A DNA stretch of 42,427 nucleotides from JAITWN01 sp964388175 (GTDB lineage: Bacteria > Pseudomonadota > Gammaproteobacteria > SZUA-140): positions 1 through 42,427 of the forward strand of contig CAYLYS010000015.1 of the NCBI GenBank assembly GCA_964388175.1, given 5' to 3'. Positions within the stretch are counted from its first letter, which is position 1; each line of letters starts with the position of its first letter. This document shows positions 33,766-41,948 of this stretch, piece by piece. The notes below the pieces were generated by a model. It was given only the letters and a program-made list of their open reading frames with translations. It did not search any database and had not been told where the DNA came from. A program made the translations under genes and the position numbers.

Positions 33766-34039
33766 CGGCGTATGGCCTCAGCGTGTCGAGCGAGATGTCA
33801 CCGGCGATCAGCATGTCTTTCTTCTTTCTCGGCAGTTTTTTCAGGTGCCGCTCGATGCGCAGGGCTTCGCCGCGGTTGTCGGCGGCGCAGCTGTAGACCA
33901 GCTCCAGCGGACCGCGGCCGCGCAGGTACTTGGCGCCGGCGGCGCCGCCGCTGTGCTCGCGCAAGCGGCGTGCCAGCGCCGTCGTGATGCCCGTATAGAG
34001 AGAATCGTCGCCGCAGCGGATGATGTAGACCGACCACAC
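33752..34039 (-). CDS. GIY-YIG domain protein (UPF0213/YhbQ type)
   Basis: 95 residues from the GTG at 34039, which gives the family start VWSVYIIRCGDDSLYTGI. The GIY-YIG motif reads VYIIRC...LYTGIT, followed by the conserved Arg and E..H (RRLREHSGG). Stand-alone GIY-YIG proteins of this size are putative nucleases of unclear role. A start at 34126 is possible but would add a stretch not seen in the family. Confidence 0.7.
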   Translation of the reverse strand: MWSVYIIRCGDDSLYTGITTALARRLREHSGGAAGAKYLRGRGPLELVYSCAADNRGEALRIERHLKKLPRKKKDMLIAGDISLDTLRPYADADD

Positions 34040-34185
34040 GTGCCTGTATCCCGACTTGCCGGAAGCAAAGGCAAGTCTATGGCCTAAGCGCGGTGATTTC
34101 CAGCCGCGCGCGTCTCGCGTCGGCACGGCGGCCTTCGTATAATCGACCCATGCGGCAATCGTCCCGCGGGCGGATCAGGATCGGC

Positions 34186-34569
34186 ATGGGTATCGCAATC
34201 GATAAATCAGTCAATGTATTCGGGGAAGCGTTGGAAACCTGCAGCGACAAGCCGCTGACCGGGTTTTTCCGCGACGGCTGCTGCAACACCAGCGACGCGG
34301 ATCGCGGCTCTCATACCGTCTGCATCGAAGCGACGCAGGAGTTTCTCGAGTACTCGCGCTTTCGCGGCAATGACATCAGCACGCCGGTTCCGGAGTTCGA
34401 CTTTCCGGGCGTACAGCCGGGAGACCGCTGGTGTTTGTGCGCCGCGCGCTGGCTGGAAGCGTACAGCTACGGCATGGCGCCGAAGGTGTATCTGCGCAGC
34501 ACGCATATCCGCGCCCTGGAGATCGTGCCGCTCGAAATCCTGCGGCAGTTCGCCATCGATCTCAATTGA
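34186..34569 (+). CDS. DUF2237 family protein
   Basis: 127 residues from the ATG at 34186, which has AGGA 5 bp before it; ATG 34150 is also in frame. Conserved DUF2237 segments: NVFGEALETCS, GFFRDGCCNT, and GDRWCLCAARWLEA, then APKVYLRSTH. Several cysteines suggest a metal or redox site. Function unknown. Confidence 0.7.
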   Translation: MGIAIDKSVNVFGEALETCSDKPLTGFFRDGCCNTSDADRGSHTVCIEATQEFLEYSRFRGNDISTPVPEFDFPGVQPGDRWCLCAARWLEAYSYGMAPKVYLRSTHIRALEIVPLEILRQFAIDLN

Positions 34570-34668
34570 TGCCTGAATTGATCGTTTGATCAGGTATGGG
34601 TCGGGAATGGGCCCCGTGAATCGATTCCGGAATCAATCAGGGAATCGATCTGGATCCGCAGCGATGGC

Positions 34669-34959
34669 TCAGGCAGTGCCCGAACCGATGCCGGTGAGCA
34701 GTTCGAGCAGGGCGCGCCGGTGTCGCGGCGACAGTTCGCTGTAGGCGGACAGCAGCATGGACTGGTCGGCGGTCAGGGTGTAGCCCTCCGCCGCTTCCCG
34801 GATCTCGGGCGTGAAGATCGGATCCTTGTCCACGCTGTCCTGCAGACGCAATACCAGTTCCGCATTCATGCTGCGCCGATTGGTCTGGGCGGATTTCTCG
34901 ATCTGCTTTTTCAGATCGGGCGGCATTCTCAGGCCGAATGGAGTGATGTTGCGTGCCAT
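34669..34959 (-). CDS. Arc-type ribbon-helix-helix regulator
   Basis: 96 residues from ATG 34959. Residues 5-40 (ITPFGLRMPPDLKKQIEKSA and on, SMNAELVLRL) are the ribbon-helix-helix DNA-binding fold of the Arc family: the first strand with FGLRMP and the two helices are clear. The C-terminal half is short and helical. It lies alone; no toxin gene is coupled to it. An inverted repeat 42 bp upstream (35001-35030) is a possible own operator. Confidence 0.75.
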   Translation of the reverse strand: MARNITPFGLRMPPDLKKQIEKSAQTNRRSMNAELVLRLQDSVDKDPIFTPEIREAAEGYTLTADQSMLLSAYSELSPRHRRALLELLTGIGSGTA

Positions 34960-34985
34960 GGCGCCTGATTCTAGACAAAAAAGGA

Positions 34986-35030
34986 TTGACACGAATCGGA
35001 ACACGGTGTAGCTATATCGCTTCACCGTGT
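34986..35030. promoter_or_regulatory. Perfect -35 box and 8-14-8 inverted repeat upstream of the RHH gene
   Basis: TTGACA (34986-34991) and an inverted repeat acacggtg (35001-35008) / caccgtgt (35023-35030). They lie in the divergent region between the RHH gene and the GAF-GGDEF gene. The spacing of the repeat fits a pair of half-sites for an RHH repressor; the -10 is not obvious. Confidence 0.4.
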
Positions 35031-35184
35031 ATCTTTTCTGTGTGTCGTTCCGATATCACCGGAATTCTGTTCATGTGGCGGAGCATGGACCCCCAGGCAT
35101 GAATCAGGAGAAAGAATCCCATCCCCTGCGTACGCCCTCTCGCAGGGGTCCGATCATACTGCTGGCCGGCGCTGCGGCGGCCGC

Positions 35185-36174
35185 GTGCAGCGGATTGCCA
35201 CTTCACTAGCGGTGAATTCACGTCGGCGCGACGCGGTGGTGTGCGATGTGCTGCTGGCACTGGCGGCCTGCCGTGGCATCGGCGAATGCTGCGAGTTGAT
35301 CGCGCGTCACGGCCGCGGTCTTTTCCCCGACAGCTCGGGTGGCATCTATCTCTACGATGGTGGCGGCATCGATCTCACGCTCGCCGCCTCATGGAGCGCA
35401 TGGCGCAGCGACCTCGCTTTCATGCGTCATGCGGATTGCCACGCGCTTCTGCTCGGCCGGATTCATGGTGGCGGACCGTATGGCGGCGAGGCGTGTGCGC
35501 ACGCCGGAACCGCCGGCACGGCGGATTCGCTCTGCATCCCGCTCGCCGCGGGCGGCAGCACGCTGGGCGTGATCGCCGTGGGTTTCGATCGGCGGCTGGA
35601 TCGCGAGCGATATGAAATACATCGGCATGTCGCGGTACGGCTCTCACGCGGCATGGAACCGGTGCTGAGCGTCATCCATCTGCGCGGGCGGGCAGGGCGC
35701 CATCGGCCGGTGCGCGATCCGGTGACCGGGCTTTTCAATCATCACGGTCTCGATCAGGCCTGGGCGCGCGAGCTGGCGCGGGCGCAGCGCCGTGGCGATA
35801 CGCTGGGCGTGGTCATGCTTGCCGTGCGCAAGCCGGATGCGCCACGCGCCGGCACCGATGCCGATGCCATGCTGTGCGAAGCCGCCTACGTGCTGACGCT
35901 GGCCCTGCGCGCCGAAGACAGCGCCTTCGATCTTGCCGGCGGTTGCTTTCTGCTGCTGTTGCCGGGGATGCCGGCGGACGTATTGCCGATCCGCATGGAG
36001 GAAGTCCGGCGGGCGATGGCGGCCTTGCGCTCCTTGCGGCTGGCGGCGGCCGGCGGCGCGGCCGTGTACGGCGGTGCGGCGCTCTTCCCGCGCGACGGCA
36101 AGCGGCGGGAGGAACTGCAGCAGGCCGCGGTGCGCGCGCTCGCATCGGCCTGTGCGGACAGCGCCGACGATTGA
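35185..36174 (+). CDS. GAF-like plus degenerate GGDEF domain protein
   Basis: 329 residues from GTG 35185; GTG 35212 is also possible. Residues about 15-165 look like a GAF sensor; DPVTGLFN (178-185) begins a GGDEF domain. The catalytic GG(D/E)EF motif is LAGGCFLLLLP (250-260), so Asp/Glu needed for diguanylate synthesis are missing. Probably a c-di-GMP or GTP binding or scaffolding protein, not a cyclase. No neighbour is clearly linked; the response-regulator gene is 284 bp downstream. Confidence 0.65.
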   Translation: MQRIATSLAVNSRRRDAVVCDVLLALAACRGIGECCELIARHGRGLFPDSSGGIYLYDGGGIDLTLAASWSAWRSDLAFMRHADCHALLLGRIHGGGPYGGEACAHAGTAGTADSLCIPLAAGGSTLGVIAVGFDRRLDRERYEIHRHVAVRLSRGMEPVLSVIHLRGRAGRHRPVRDPVTGLFNHHGLDQAWARELARAQRRGDTLGVVMLAVRKPDAPRAGTDADAMLCEAAYVLTLALRAEDSAFDLAGGCFLLLLPGMPADVLPIRMEEVRRAMAALRSLRLAAAGGAAVYGGAALFPRDGKRREELQQAAVRALASACADSADD

Positions 36175-36183
36175 CGATCCGCA

Positions 36184-36208
36184 ATGCCGCCGCGTCCGTG
36201 CGCGGCAT
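36184..36208 (+). terminator. Hairpin after the GAF-GGDEF gene
   Basis: atgccgc (36184-36190) pairs with gcggcat (36202-36208) around an 11-nt loop, 10 bp after the stop. No T-run follows. Confidence 0.3.
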
Positions 36209-36329
36209 AGCATGGCCGACCCGTGTGACGGTTCGTCATACCGCCTGTGTCGTCAGCGACCGATGCAGCCCGCGTCCGGCGTTTCCGCCGCAGTGCCGTC
36301 TGCGGCAGGGATGTCTTGCGACCGCGTCG

Positions 36330-36358
36330 GTGCCATCGGTTGGCGATGCTGGTATCAT
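36330..36358 (+). promoter_or_regulatory. Candidate promoter of the response-regulator gene
   Basis: GTGCCA (36330-36335) and TATCAT (36353-36358), 17 bp apart, about 100 nt before the ATG. Confidence 0.35.
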
Positions 36359-36457
36359 CCATCATGAGCATGCAAACGTCTGTGGTGCGGGCGCAAGCGG
36401 CGGTGTGAGTGCGCGGCGAGCCTGATCGCAGCGGACGCAGCAAAGGACGGTCGAGCG

Positions 36458-36925
36458 ATGAGCGATACCTACTCGGCACCGGCCATCGAGATTCTGCTCG
36501 TCGAGGACGACCCCGACGATGTGGAACTGACGCTGCGCGCCTTGCGCAGGTCCGGGCTGAGCAACGAGATCGTCGTCGCCCGTGACGGACAGGAAGCGCT
36601 CGATTTCCTGTTCTGCGAAGGAGCCCATGTCGGCCGCGCCGGCGGCGACGATGCGCCGAAGGTGATTCTGCTCGATCTCAAGCTGCCGCGCGTCAGCGGG
36701 CTGGAAGTGCTGCGGCGCATCAAAAGCGATGCGCGTACCCGCGCCATTCCGACGGTCGTGCTGACGTCATCGATGGATCTGCAGGACGTGGTCGGCTGCT
36801 ATGAGCTGGGCGTCAACAGTTACATCGTCAAGCCGGTCAATTTCGAGCGCTTTTCCGCTGCGGTGCAGAAGCTCGGCATGTACTGGCTGCTGATCAACCA
36901 ACCGCCCCGCTTCGGGGCGGGATGA
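36458..36925 (+). CDS. Rcp1-like single-domain response regulator
   Basis: 155 residues, receiver domain only. Phosphorylation site D73 in LLDLKLP; acid pocket E16-D17-D18; T103 and K125 in the normal places. The short FLFCEGAH-to-GGDDAPKV insert before the D73 strand is typical of Rcp1-type regulators, which serve histidine kinases such as phytochromes. No kinase gene is nearby. The last codons are part of a 19-bp hairpin. Confidence 0.85.
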   Translation: MSDTYSAPAIEILLVEDDPDDVELTLRALRRSGLSNEIVVARDGQEALDFLFCEGAHVGRAGGDDAPKVILLDLKLPRVSGLEVLRRIKSDARTRAIPTVVLTSSMDLQDVVGCYELGVNSYIVKPVNFERFSAAVQKLGMYWLLINQPPRFGAG

Positions 36926-36956
36926 AAAAACGAAAACCATCTTCAGGAGATCGTCG

Positions 36957-37562
36957 GTGAGCAGAGTCCTGGTGCTTTACTACAGCATGTACGGCCATAT
37001 CGAAACGATGGCCGGCGCGATCGCGGAAGGTGCGCGCAGCGTCGCCGGGACGCAGGTCGATCTCAAGCGTGTACCGGATCTGGTGCCCGAGGACGTGGCG
37101 CGCAAGGCCGGCGCCAAGCTCGATCAGGCGGCGCCGATCGCCACTGTCGATGATCTCGCGAATTACGATGCCGTCATCTTCGGTACGCCGACGCGTTTCG
37201 GCAATATGTGCGCGCAGATGCGCAATTTCCTCGATCAGACCGGCGGTCTGTGGCTGAAAGGCACGCTGATCGGCAAGGTCGGCAGTGTCTTCACTTCCAC
37301 CGCCACCCAGCACGGCGGCCAGGAAACCACGATCACCTCCTTTCATACCACGCTGCTTCATCACGGCATGATCATCGTCGGTGTGCCTTATTCCTGCCAG
37401 GAACTGCTGCAGATGAACGAGATTTCGGGCGGTTCTCCCTACGGCGCGTCCACCCTTGCCGGCGGTGACGGCAGCCGGCAGCCCTCCGCCATCGATCTCG
37501 CCATCGCGCGCTTTCAGGGCCGGCACGTCGCCGAGATCACCCGCAAGCAGGCCGCGCAGTAA
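36957..37562 (+). CDS. wrbA: WrbA-type NAD(P)H:quinone oxidoreductase
   Basis: FMN enzyme that reduces quinones by two electrons and so avoids semiquinone radicals; cytoplasmic. 201 residues, standard. VLVLYYSMYGHIETMA binds the FMN phosphate; PTRFGNMCAQM and STATQHGGQETT are typical. Start is GTG at 36957 with CAGGAGA 6 bp upstream. Its stop overlaps the next gene's ATG by 1 bp. Confidence 0.93.
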   Translation: MSRVLVLYYSMYGHIETMAGAIAEGARSVAGTQVDLKRVPDLVPEDVARKAGAKLDQAAPIATVDDLANYDAVIFGTPTRFGNMCAQMRNFLDQTGGLWLKGTLIGKVGSVFTSTATQHGGQETTITSFHTTLLHHGMIIVGVPYSCQELLQMNEISGGSPYGASTLAGGDGSRQPSAIDLAIARFQGRHVAEITRKQAAQ

Positions 37563-38071
37563 TGGCGATGAATGGACGTGGATGGAAAACGGCTGCCGGC
37601 GCGCTTGCCTTGTCCGCTGTGCTGGCCGCGCCGTTGGCGCAGGCGCAGGACGACGGCTTCGGTGTCGGCATCAGCGTCGGCGAGCCGACCGGACTCAGCT
37701 TCAAGGGCTGGCTCGACAATACCCGCGCGATCGATGTCGGCCTTGCCTGGTCGTTTTCGGAAAATGATTCCTTGCAGTTCCACGCCGACTACCTGATTCA
37801 CGATTTCAATATGCTGCGCCCCACCGAGCTCGAAGGCCGCATGGCGGTCTATTACGGGCTCGGCGCCAGGATCAAGCTCAGCGAAGACAACGACGGCCGC
37901 GGCCGTAACCGCGACGACACGCTGGTCGGCGTGCGCATTCCGATCGGTGTCACCTATCATTTTCCGCGCTCGCCCGTTGATCTGTTCGGCGAGTTCGTGC
38001 CGGTGCTCGATCTCGCGCCGGATACCGATTTCGATCTCAATCTGGCGATCGGTGCGCGCCTGTATTTCTGA
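37562..38071 (+). CDS. Small outer-membrane beta-barrel protein
   Basis: 169 residues. Signal peptide to about residue 28 (ALAAPLAQAQ), then amphipathic strands and a final aromatic residue (ARLYF), the mark of OMPs assembled by Bam. Size fits an 8-strand barrel. An alternative ATG is at 37568. Not recognised further. It is coupled to wrbA by TAATG. Confidence 0.6.
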   Translation: MAMNGRGWKTAAGALALSAVLAAPLAQAQDDGFGVGISVGEPTGLSFKGWLDNTRAIDVGLAWSFSENDSLQFHADYLIHDFNMLRPTELEGRMAVYYGLGARIKLSEDNDGRGRNRDDTLVGVRIPIGVTYHFPRSPVDLFGEFVPVLDLAPDTDFDLNLAIGARLYF

Positions 38072-38166
38072 GCCATGGCTGATGCGCCCGAAACGGGCGG
38101 CATGAAACAACAACAATGATGTACGCCGCGTCCGCCGCGCGGCGCTTGTGGAGGGGGAAAAGTCCG

Positions 38167-39993
38167 ATGCGTCTAGCCGCCGTCTTCACGCTGTCGCTGA
38201 TGCTCGCCGCGCTCGGCGGCTGTGGCAGCAGCGAGGTCACTTTCACCGCTGAATCCGGCAGCGCCAACCTCGCCGCCATCGCCATTTCACCGGGCGAGCT
38301 CGATCAGATCTATCAGCCGCAGCTGGAGCGCTACACCAGCACGCAGGGGTTTCTGATCGCCAGCGTACGCGTGACGCCGACCAGCGAAGACGGGCAGGCG
38401 GTCATCCTCGTCAACGGCGTGGCGGTCGCATCCGGCGCGCAGAGCGAGCCGATTCCGATCGAGGTCGGCCTCAACGACATCGCGATCGCGATCACCGCGG
38501 CCGATGGCAGTGTCAGCCGTGAATACCGCATCGAGGTGACGCGGCAGTTCGAGGCGCAGTTCGTCCAGGAAGCCTATCTGAAGGCTTCCAACGCCGGTGC
38601 CGGTGACCGCTTTGCTTGGAGCGTCGCATTGTCCGGCGACACGCTCGCCGTCGGCGCGCCCTACGAAGCCAGCGCCGCTGCCGGTGTCGGCGGCGATCAG
38701 AGCGACGACAGCGCAGCCGAAAGCGGCGCCGTCTATGTGTTCGTCCGCGACGGCGAGGCCTGGACGCAGCAGGCCTATATCAAGGCTTCCAACGCCGGCG
38801 CCGGCGATCGTTTCGGCTGGAGCGTCGCGCTGTCGGGCGACACGCTCGCCGTCGGCGCCTATCGTGAGGACAGCAATGCCAGCGGTGTGAACGGCGATGA
38901 GCTGAATGATCTCTCGATCGACAGCGGCGCGGTTTACGTCTATACCCGCAGCGGCGGCGTGTGGTCGCAGCAGGCCTACATCAAAGCGCCGGCGGTGCCG
39001 CCGATACCGCCGCATCCGGAGGATTTCCGTTCGGGTAACCGCTTCGGCTGGAGCGTCGCGCTGTCGGGCGATGCGCTCACCGTCGGCGCGCCGTTCGAAC
39101 GCAGTTCGGCTACCGGCGTCGGCGGCAACCAGGCGAATGTGGCGGCGCCGAACAGCGGCGCGGTCTACGTCTATACCCGCAGCGGCGCGGACTGGTCGGC
39201 GCCGCCGGTGTATCTCAAGGCTTCCAATACCGGCGGCGGCGATCAGTTCGGTTACAGCCTCGCCCTCGACGGCAATACACTGGCGATCGCCGCGCCCTAT
39301 GAGGACAGCGCGTCGACCGGTATCGGCGGCGAGCAGCTCAACAATAATGCAACGAACAGCGGGGCGGTTTACGTCTACGCTTTCGGCGGCGCACTGTGGA
39401 CGCAGCAAGCCTATGTCAAGGCATCGAATACCGCCGCCTTCGATGCCTTCGGGCTTGCGCTCGCGCTGTCAGGGGATACGCTCGTCGTCGGCGCGCCGTA
39501 TACCAACAGCACGATTGCCGACGAGCCCGCGGCCGCGGACGATCCGAGCGCCAGCAGCAGCGGCGCCGCCTATGTCTTCATCCGCGACGGTGCGTTGTGG
39601 TCGCAGCAGGCCTACCTCAAGGGCGAGAACACGCATGCCGGCGATCTGTTCGGCCAGGCGCTGGCACTGTCGGGCGATACGCTGCTGGTTGGTGCGCCGC
39701 AGGAAAGCGGCGGCGGCAGCGGCCTGCTCGCCGATCCCGCGGACAAGACGCGACAGAACAGCGGCGCGGCCTATGTTTTCACCCGTGCCGACGATGTCTG
39801 GTCGCAGCTGGCTTATGTGAAGGCGTCCAATCCCGATCGTTTCGACTGGTTCGGTCAGAGTGTCGCCCTGTCGGGCGAGGTGATGGCGATCGCCGCGCCG
39901 CTCGAGGACGGCAGCGCCGATGGAGAGAATATTGGCGTGGGGGATACCGACAACGGTGCCGATGCCAGCGGCGCCGTTTACCTGCTGCGCTGA
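38167..39993 (+). CDS. Lipoprotein with cadherin-like domain and seven-bladed FG-GAP-type propeller
   Basis: 608 residues from ATG 38167 (GGAGGGGG upstream). Lipobox LGGC gives C19. A beta-sandwich domain of the cadherin-like type covers about 32-130. Seven repeats of roughly 65-75 residues follow, each with DRFGWSVALSGDTLAVGAP and SGAVYVYTR-like lines and ending WSQQAY. Seven units suggest a complete seven-bladed propeller. Repeat 3 has an insert, VPPIPPHPEDFRSG. Probably a surface-exposed binding protein; ligand unknown. Confidence 0.75.
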   Translation: MRLAAVFTLSLMLAALGGCGSSEVTFTAESGSANLAAIAISPGELDQIYQPQLERYTSTQGFLIASVRVTPTSEDGQAVILVNGVAVASGAQSEPIPIEVGLNDIAIAITAADGSVSREYRIEVTRQFEAQFVQEAYLKASNAGAGDRFAWSVALSGDTLAVGAPYEASAAAGVGGDQSDDSAAESGAVYVFVRDGEAWTQQAYIKASNAGAGDRFGWSVALSGDTLAVGAYREDSNASGVNGDELNDLSIDSGAVYVYTRSGGVWSQQAYIKAPAVPPIPPHPEDFRSGNRFGWSVALSGDALTVGAPFERSSATGVGGNQANVAAPNSGAVYVYTRSGADWSAPPVYLKASNTGGGDQFGYSLALDGNTLAIAAPYEDSASTGIGGEQLNNNATNSGAVYVYAFGGALWTQQAYVKASNTAAFDAFGLALALSGDTLVVGAPYTNSTIADEPAAADDPSASSSGAAYVFIRDGALWSQQAYLKGENTHAGDLFGQALALSGDTLLVGAPQESGGGSGLLADPADKTRQNSGAAYVFTRADDVWSQLAYVKASNPDRFDWFGQSVALSGEVMAIAAPLEDGSADGENIGVGDTDNGADASGAVYLLR

Positions 39994-40038
39994 AACCGCG
40001 CCGCCGCAGACCGCCGGCGGCGCGCGTTCTTCAGCCGA

Positions 40039-40305
40039 TCAGTGGTCCTGACGCTCCGACAGGATGTCGCCCGAACGCGGATCGACGCGCAGTTCGTAGC
40101 GGGTGCGGTCCTTGTAGGCTTCCACTTCCCAGCGGCCATCGTCGAAATCGATTTCGACCACCGGCTTGTAGCCTTTGCCTTCCAGACCGCTGACGATCTC
40201 GGACAGCGGCTTGGCGTCGGACGGCGGTACGTCGCGCGCCAGTACCGTCTGTGCGGCGAAGGCGGCGAGCGCAGCAACGCCGGCATAGATAGCGATGCGT
40301 TTCAT
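40039..40305 (-). CDS. PepSY domain protein
   Basis: 88 residues with a signal peptide (about 1-23, ending VLAR) and one PepSY unit (PLSEIVSGLEGKGYKPVVEIDF and on to SGDILSERQDH). Such small periplasmic proteins often accompany sensor kinases or peptidases; none is adjacent here. Confidence 0.8.
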   Translation of the reverse strand: MKRIAIYAGVAALAAFAAQTVLARDVPPSDAKPLSEIVSGLEGKGYKPVVEIDFDDGRWEVEAYKDRTRYELRVDPRSGDILSERQDH

Positions 40306-40353
40306 GATCGGGGATCTCCTCTGGTCTCGTTCGGGCTCGTTGCGGTTTGTGCT

Positions 40354-41046
40354 TCAACGATCGGTAATATGGTACAGCAGCGCGCCTATCAGCGCATGGA
40401 TGCCGGTGTAGACGGACGGCGGTGCCGACCGGATCCGTTCCTCGCTCTGTATCCAGGGGCCTTCGACCAGTTCGTCGCGGCAGTTGTCGATGATCAGGTT
40501 CGCGGTTTCGGGCGTGGTTTCGAGATGGAATTGCAGCCCGATGACCTTGCGTCCGAACTGGAAGGCCTGATGGGCGCAGGCGGCGCTGCGCGCCAGATGC
40601 ACGGCGCCGGGCGGCAGATCGAAGGTTTCGCCGTGCCAGTGGAATACGGTCGCGCTGGCGGGAAAACGGAAGGCGTCCTCTGCGCCGTTGTCGACCGCCG
40701 TCACCGGCAGCCAGCCGATCTCCTTCACCGCATTGGGGTATACCCTGGCGCCGAGCGCGCCGGCGATCAGTTGCGCGCCCAGGCAGATGCCGAGCACCGG
40801 CGTGCCGTGGCGGATGGTTTCGGCGATGAAGCGCCGTTCGTCGTTCAGCCAGGGGTATTGCCGTTCGTCGTTGACGCTCATCGGACCGCCCATGACGATC
40901 AGCAGATCCGCTTCGCCGACGGCGGGCAGCGCGGCGTCGGGTTCGAAGAAGCGGGTGTAGCCGATGTGCGCGCCGCGCGCGTCGAGCCAGCCGCGGATGC
41001 TGCCGATGTCCTCGAACCAGACGTGCTGCAGTACGTGTGCCCGCAT
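40354..41046 (-). CDS. Class I glutamine amidotransferase-like protein
   Basis: 230 residues from ATG 41046, preceded by AGGAGG. The triad is C88 in GICLGAQLIAG, H174 and E176 in QFHLE. The oxyanion GGPMSVND strand is present. Resembles GMP synthase-type amidotransferases without a partner domain, of unknown physiological substrate. Stands alone. Confidence 0.85.
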   Translation of the reverse strand: MRAHVLQHVWFEDIGSIRGWLDARGAHIGYTRFFEPDAALPAVGEADLLIVMGGPMSVNDERQYPWLNDERRFIAETIRHGTPVLGICLGAQLIAGALGARVYPNAVKEIGWLPVTAVDNGAEDAFRFPASATVFHWHGETFDLPPGAVHLARSAACAHQAFQFGRKVIGLQFHLETTPETANLIIDNCRDELVEGPWIQSEERIRSAPPSVYTGIHALIGALLYHITDR

Positions 41047-41093
41047 CGCATCCTCCTTGCCGCATGGAGGGCCACCCTTTTGCGCTTTCATGA

Positions 41094-41110
41094 AGGGCCT
41101 GACCCTTTGC
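41094..41110 (+). repeat. Short REP-like motif, copy A
   Basis: agggcctgaccctttgc. An almost inverse copy lies after the SMUG1-like gene at 41898-41914. Similar motifs occur in proteobacterial REP-type repeats. Confidence 0.4.
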
Positions 41111-41146
41111 TAATATGCCCCTTCCCGTGAAAAAAACGAAGAGAAG

Positions 41147-41893
41147 ATGGTGAAGCCGGAAAAAACTACCACGGCGGCGACGTCCGCTGCGCTGATCGCC
41201 GCTGCGCTCGCCCTGCGCGAACGCGTGGAGCGGATGGATTTCGCATTGCCCGTCGCCTATGTCTACGATCCGCTGCGCTATGCCTGGGCGCCGCACGAGG
41301 AGTATCTGCGCCGTTACGGCGCGGGGCGCAAGCGCGTCATCTTCATGGGCATGAACCCCGGCCCCTTCGGTATGGCGCAGACCGGCGTGCCCTTCGGCGA
41401 GGTCGCCGCCGTGCGTGACTGGCTCGGCATCGAAGCGCCGGTCGGGCACCCGCCGAAGGAGCATCCCAAGCGCCCGGTCACCGGCTTCGCCTGCCGGCGC
41501 AGCGAGGTGAGCGGCCGGCGCCTGTGGGGCTTTTTCCGCGCGCAGTACGGCACGGCGCAGGCGTTCTTCGCCGAACACTTCGTCGTCAACTATTGCCCGC
41601 TGGTGTTCATGGAAGAGAGCGGCCGCAATCTCACGCCCGACAAGCTGCCGCGCGCCGAACGCAGCGAACTGCAGCAGGCCTGCGATGAGCATCTGCGCGC
41701 GATCGTGCGCATTCTGCAGCCGCAATGGATGGTCGGCGTCGGCGGTTTCGCGAAAAAGCGTCTGGAGGAAACCCTCGTCGATCAGTCTCTCGATATCACC
41801 GTCATTCCGCATCCCAGTCCCGCCAGCCCCGCCGCCAATCGCGGCTGGGACGAACCGGTGCGTGCGGTCCTCGCCGGGCACGGACTGCTGTAG
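41147..41893 (+). CDS. SMUG1-family uracil-DNA glycosylase
   Basis: 248 residues. The SMUG1 motif GMNPGPFGMAQTGVPFGE begins at 68, and the second active-site motif HPSPAS is near 222. This family excises uracil and related bases from DNA. The insert containing HPPKEHPKRPVTGFACRRSEVSG is family-like. GAAGAG lies before the ATG. Flanked by an inverted pair of short repeats. Confidence 0.88.
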   Translation: MVKPEKTTTAATSAALIAAALALRERVERMDFALPVAYVYDPLRYAWAPHEEYLRRYGAGRKRVIFMGMNPGPFGMAQTGVPFGEVAAVRDWLGIEAPVGHPPKEHPKRPVTGFACRRSEVSGRRLWGFFRAQYGTAQAFFAEHFVVNYCPLVFMEESGRNLTPDKLPRAERSELQQACDEHLRAIVRILQPQWMVGVGGFAKKRLEETLVDQSLDITVIPHPSPASPAANRGWDEPVRAVLAGHGLL

Positions 41894-41897
41894 GCGC

Positions 41898-41920
41898 GCA
41901 AAGGGGTCAGCCCTCTTTGC
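41898..41920. repeat. Short REP-like motif, copy B, also a hairpin
   Basis: gcaaaggggtcagccct at 41898-41914 is nearly the reverse complement of copy A. With the following bases it forms a hairpin (gcaaag with ctttgc) after the glycosylase stop and may serve as a terminator between two converging genes. Confidence 0.45.
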
Positions 41921-41948
41921 AATGCTTACGCCGGGCTGTGATCGCGGA

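Noticed and set aside
36902..36920. Terminator at the end of the response-regulator gene
   Set aside because: The hairpin (ccgcccc/ggggcgg) lies inside the coding end and has A, not T, after it on the plus strand.
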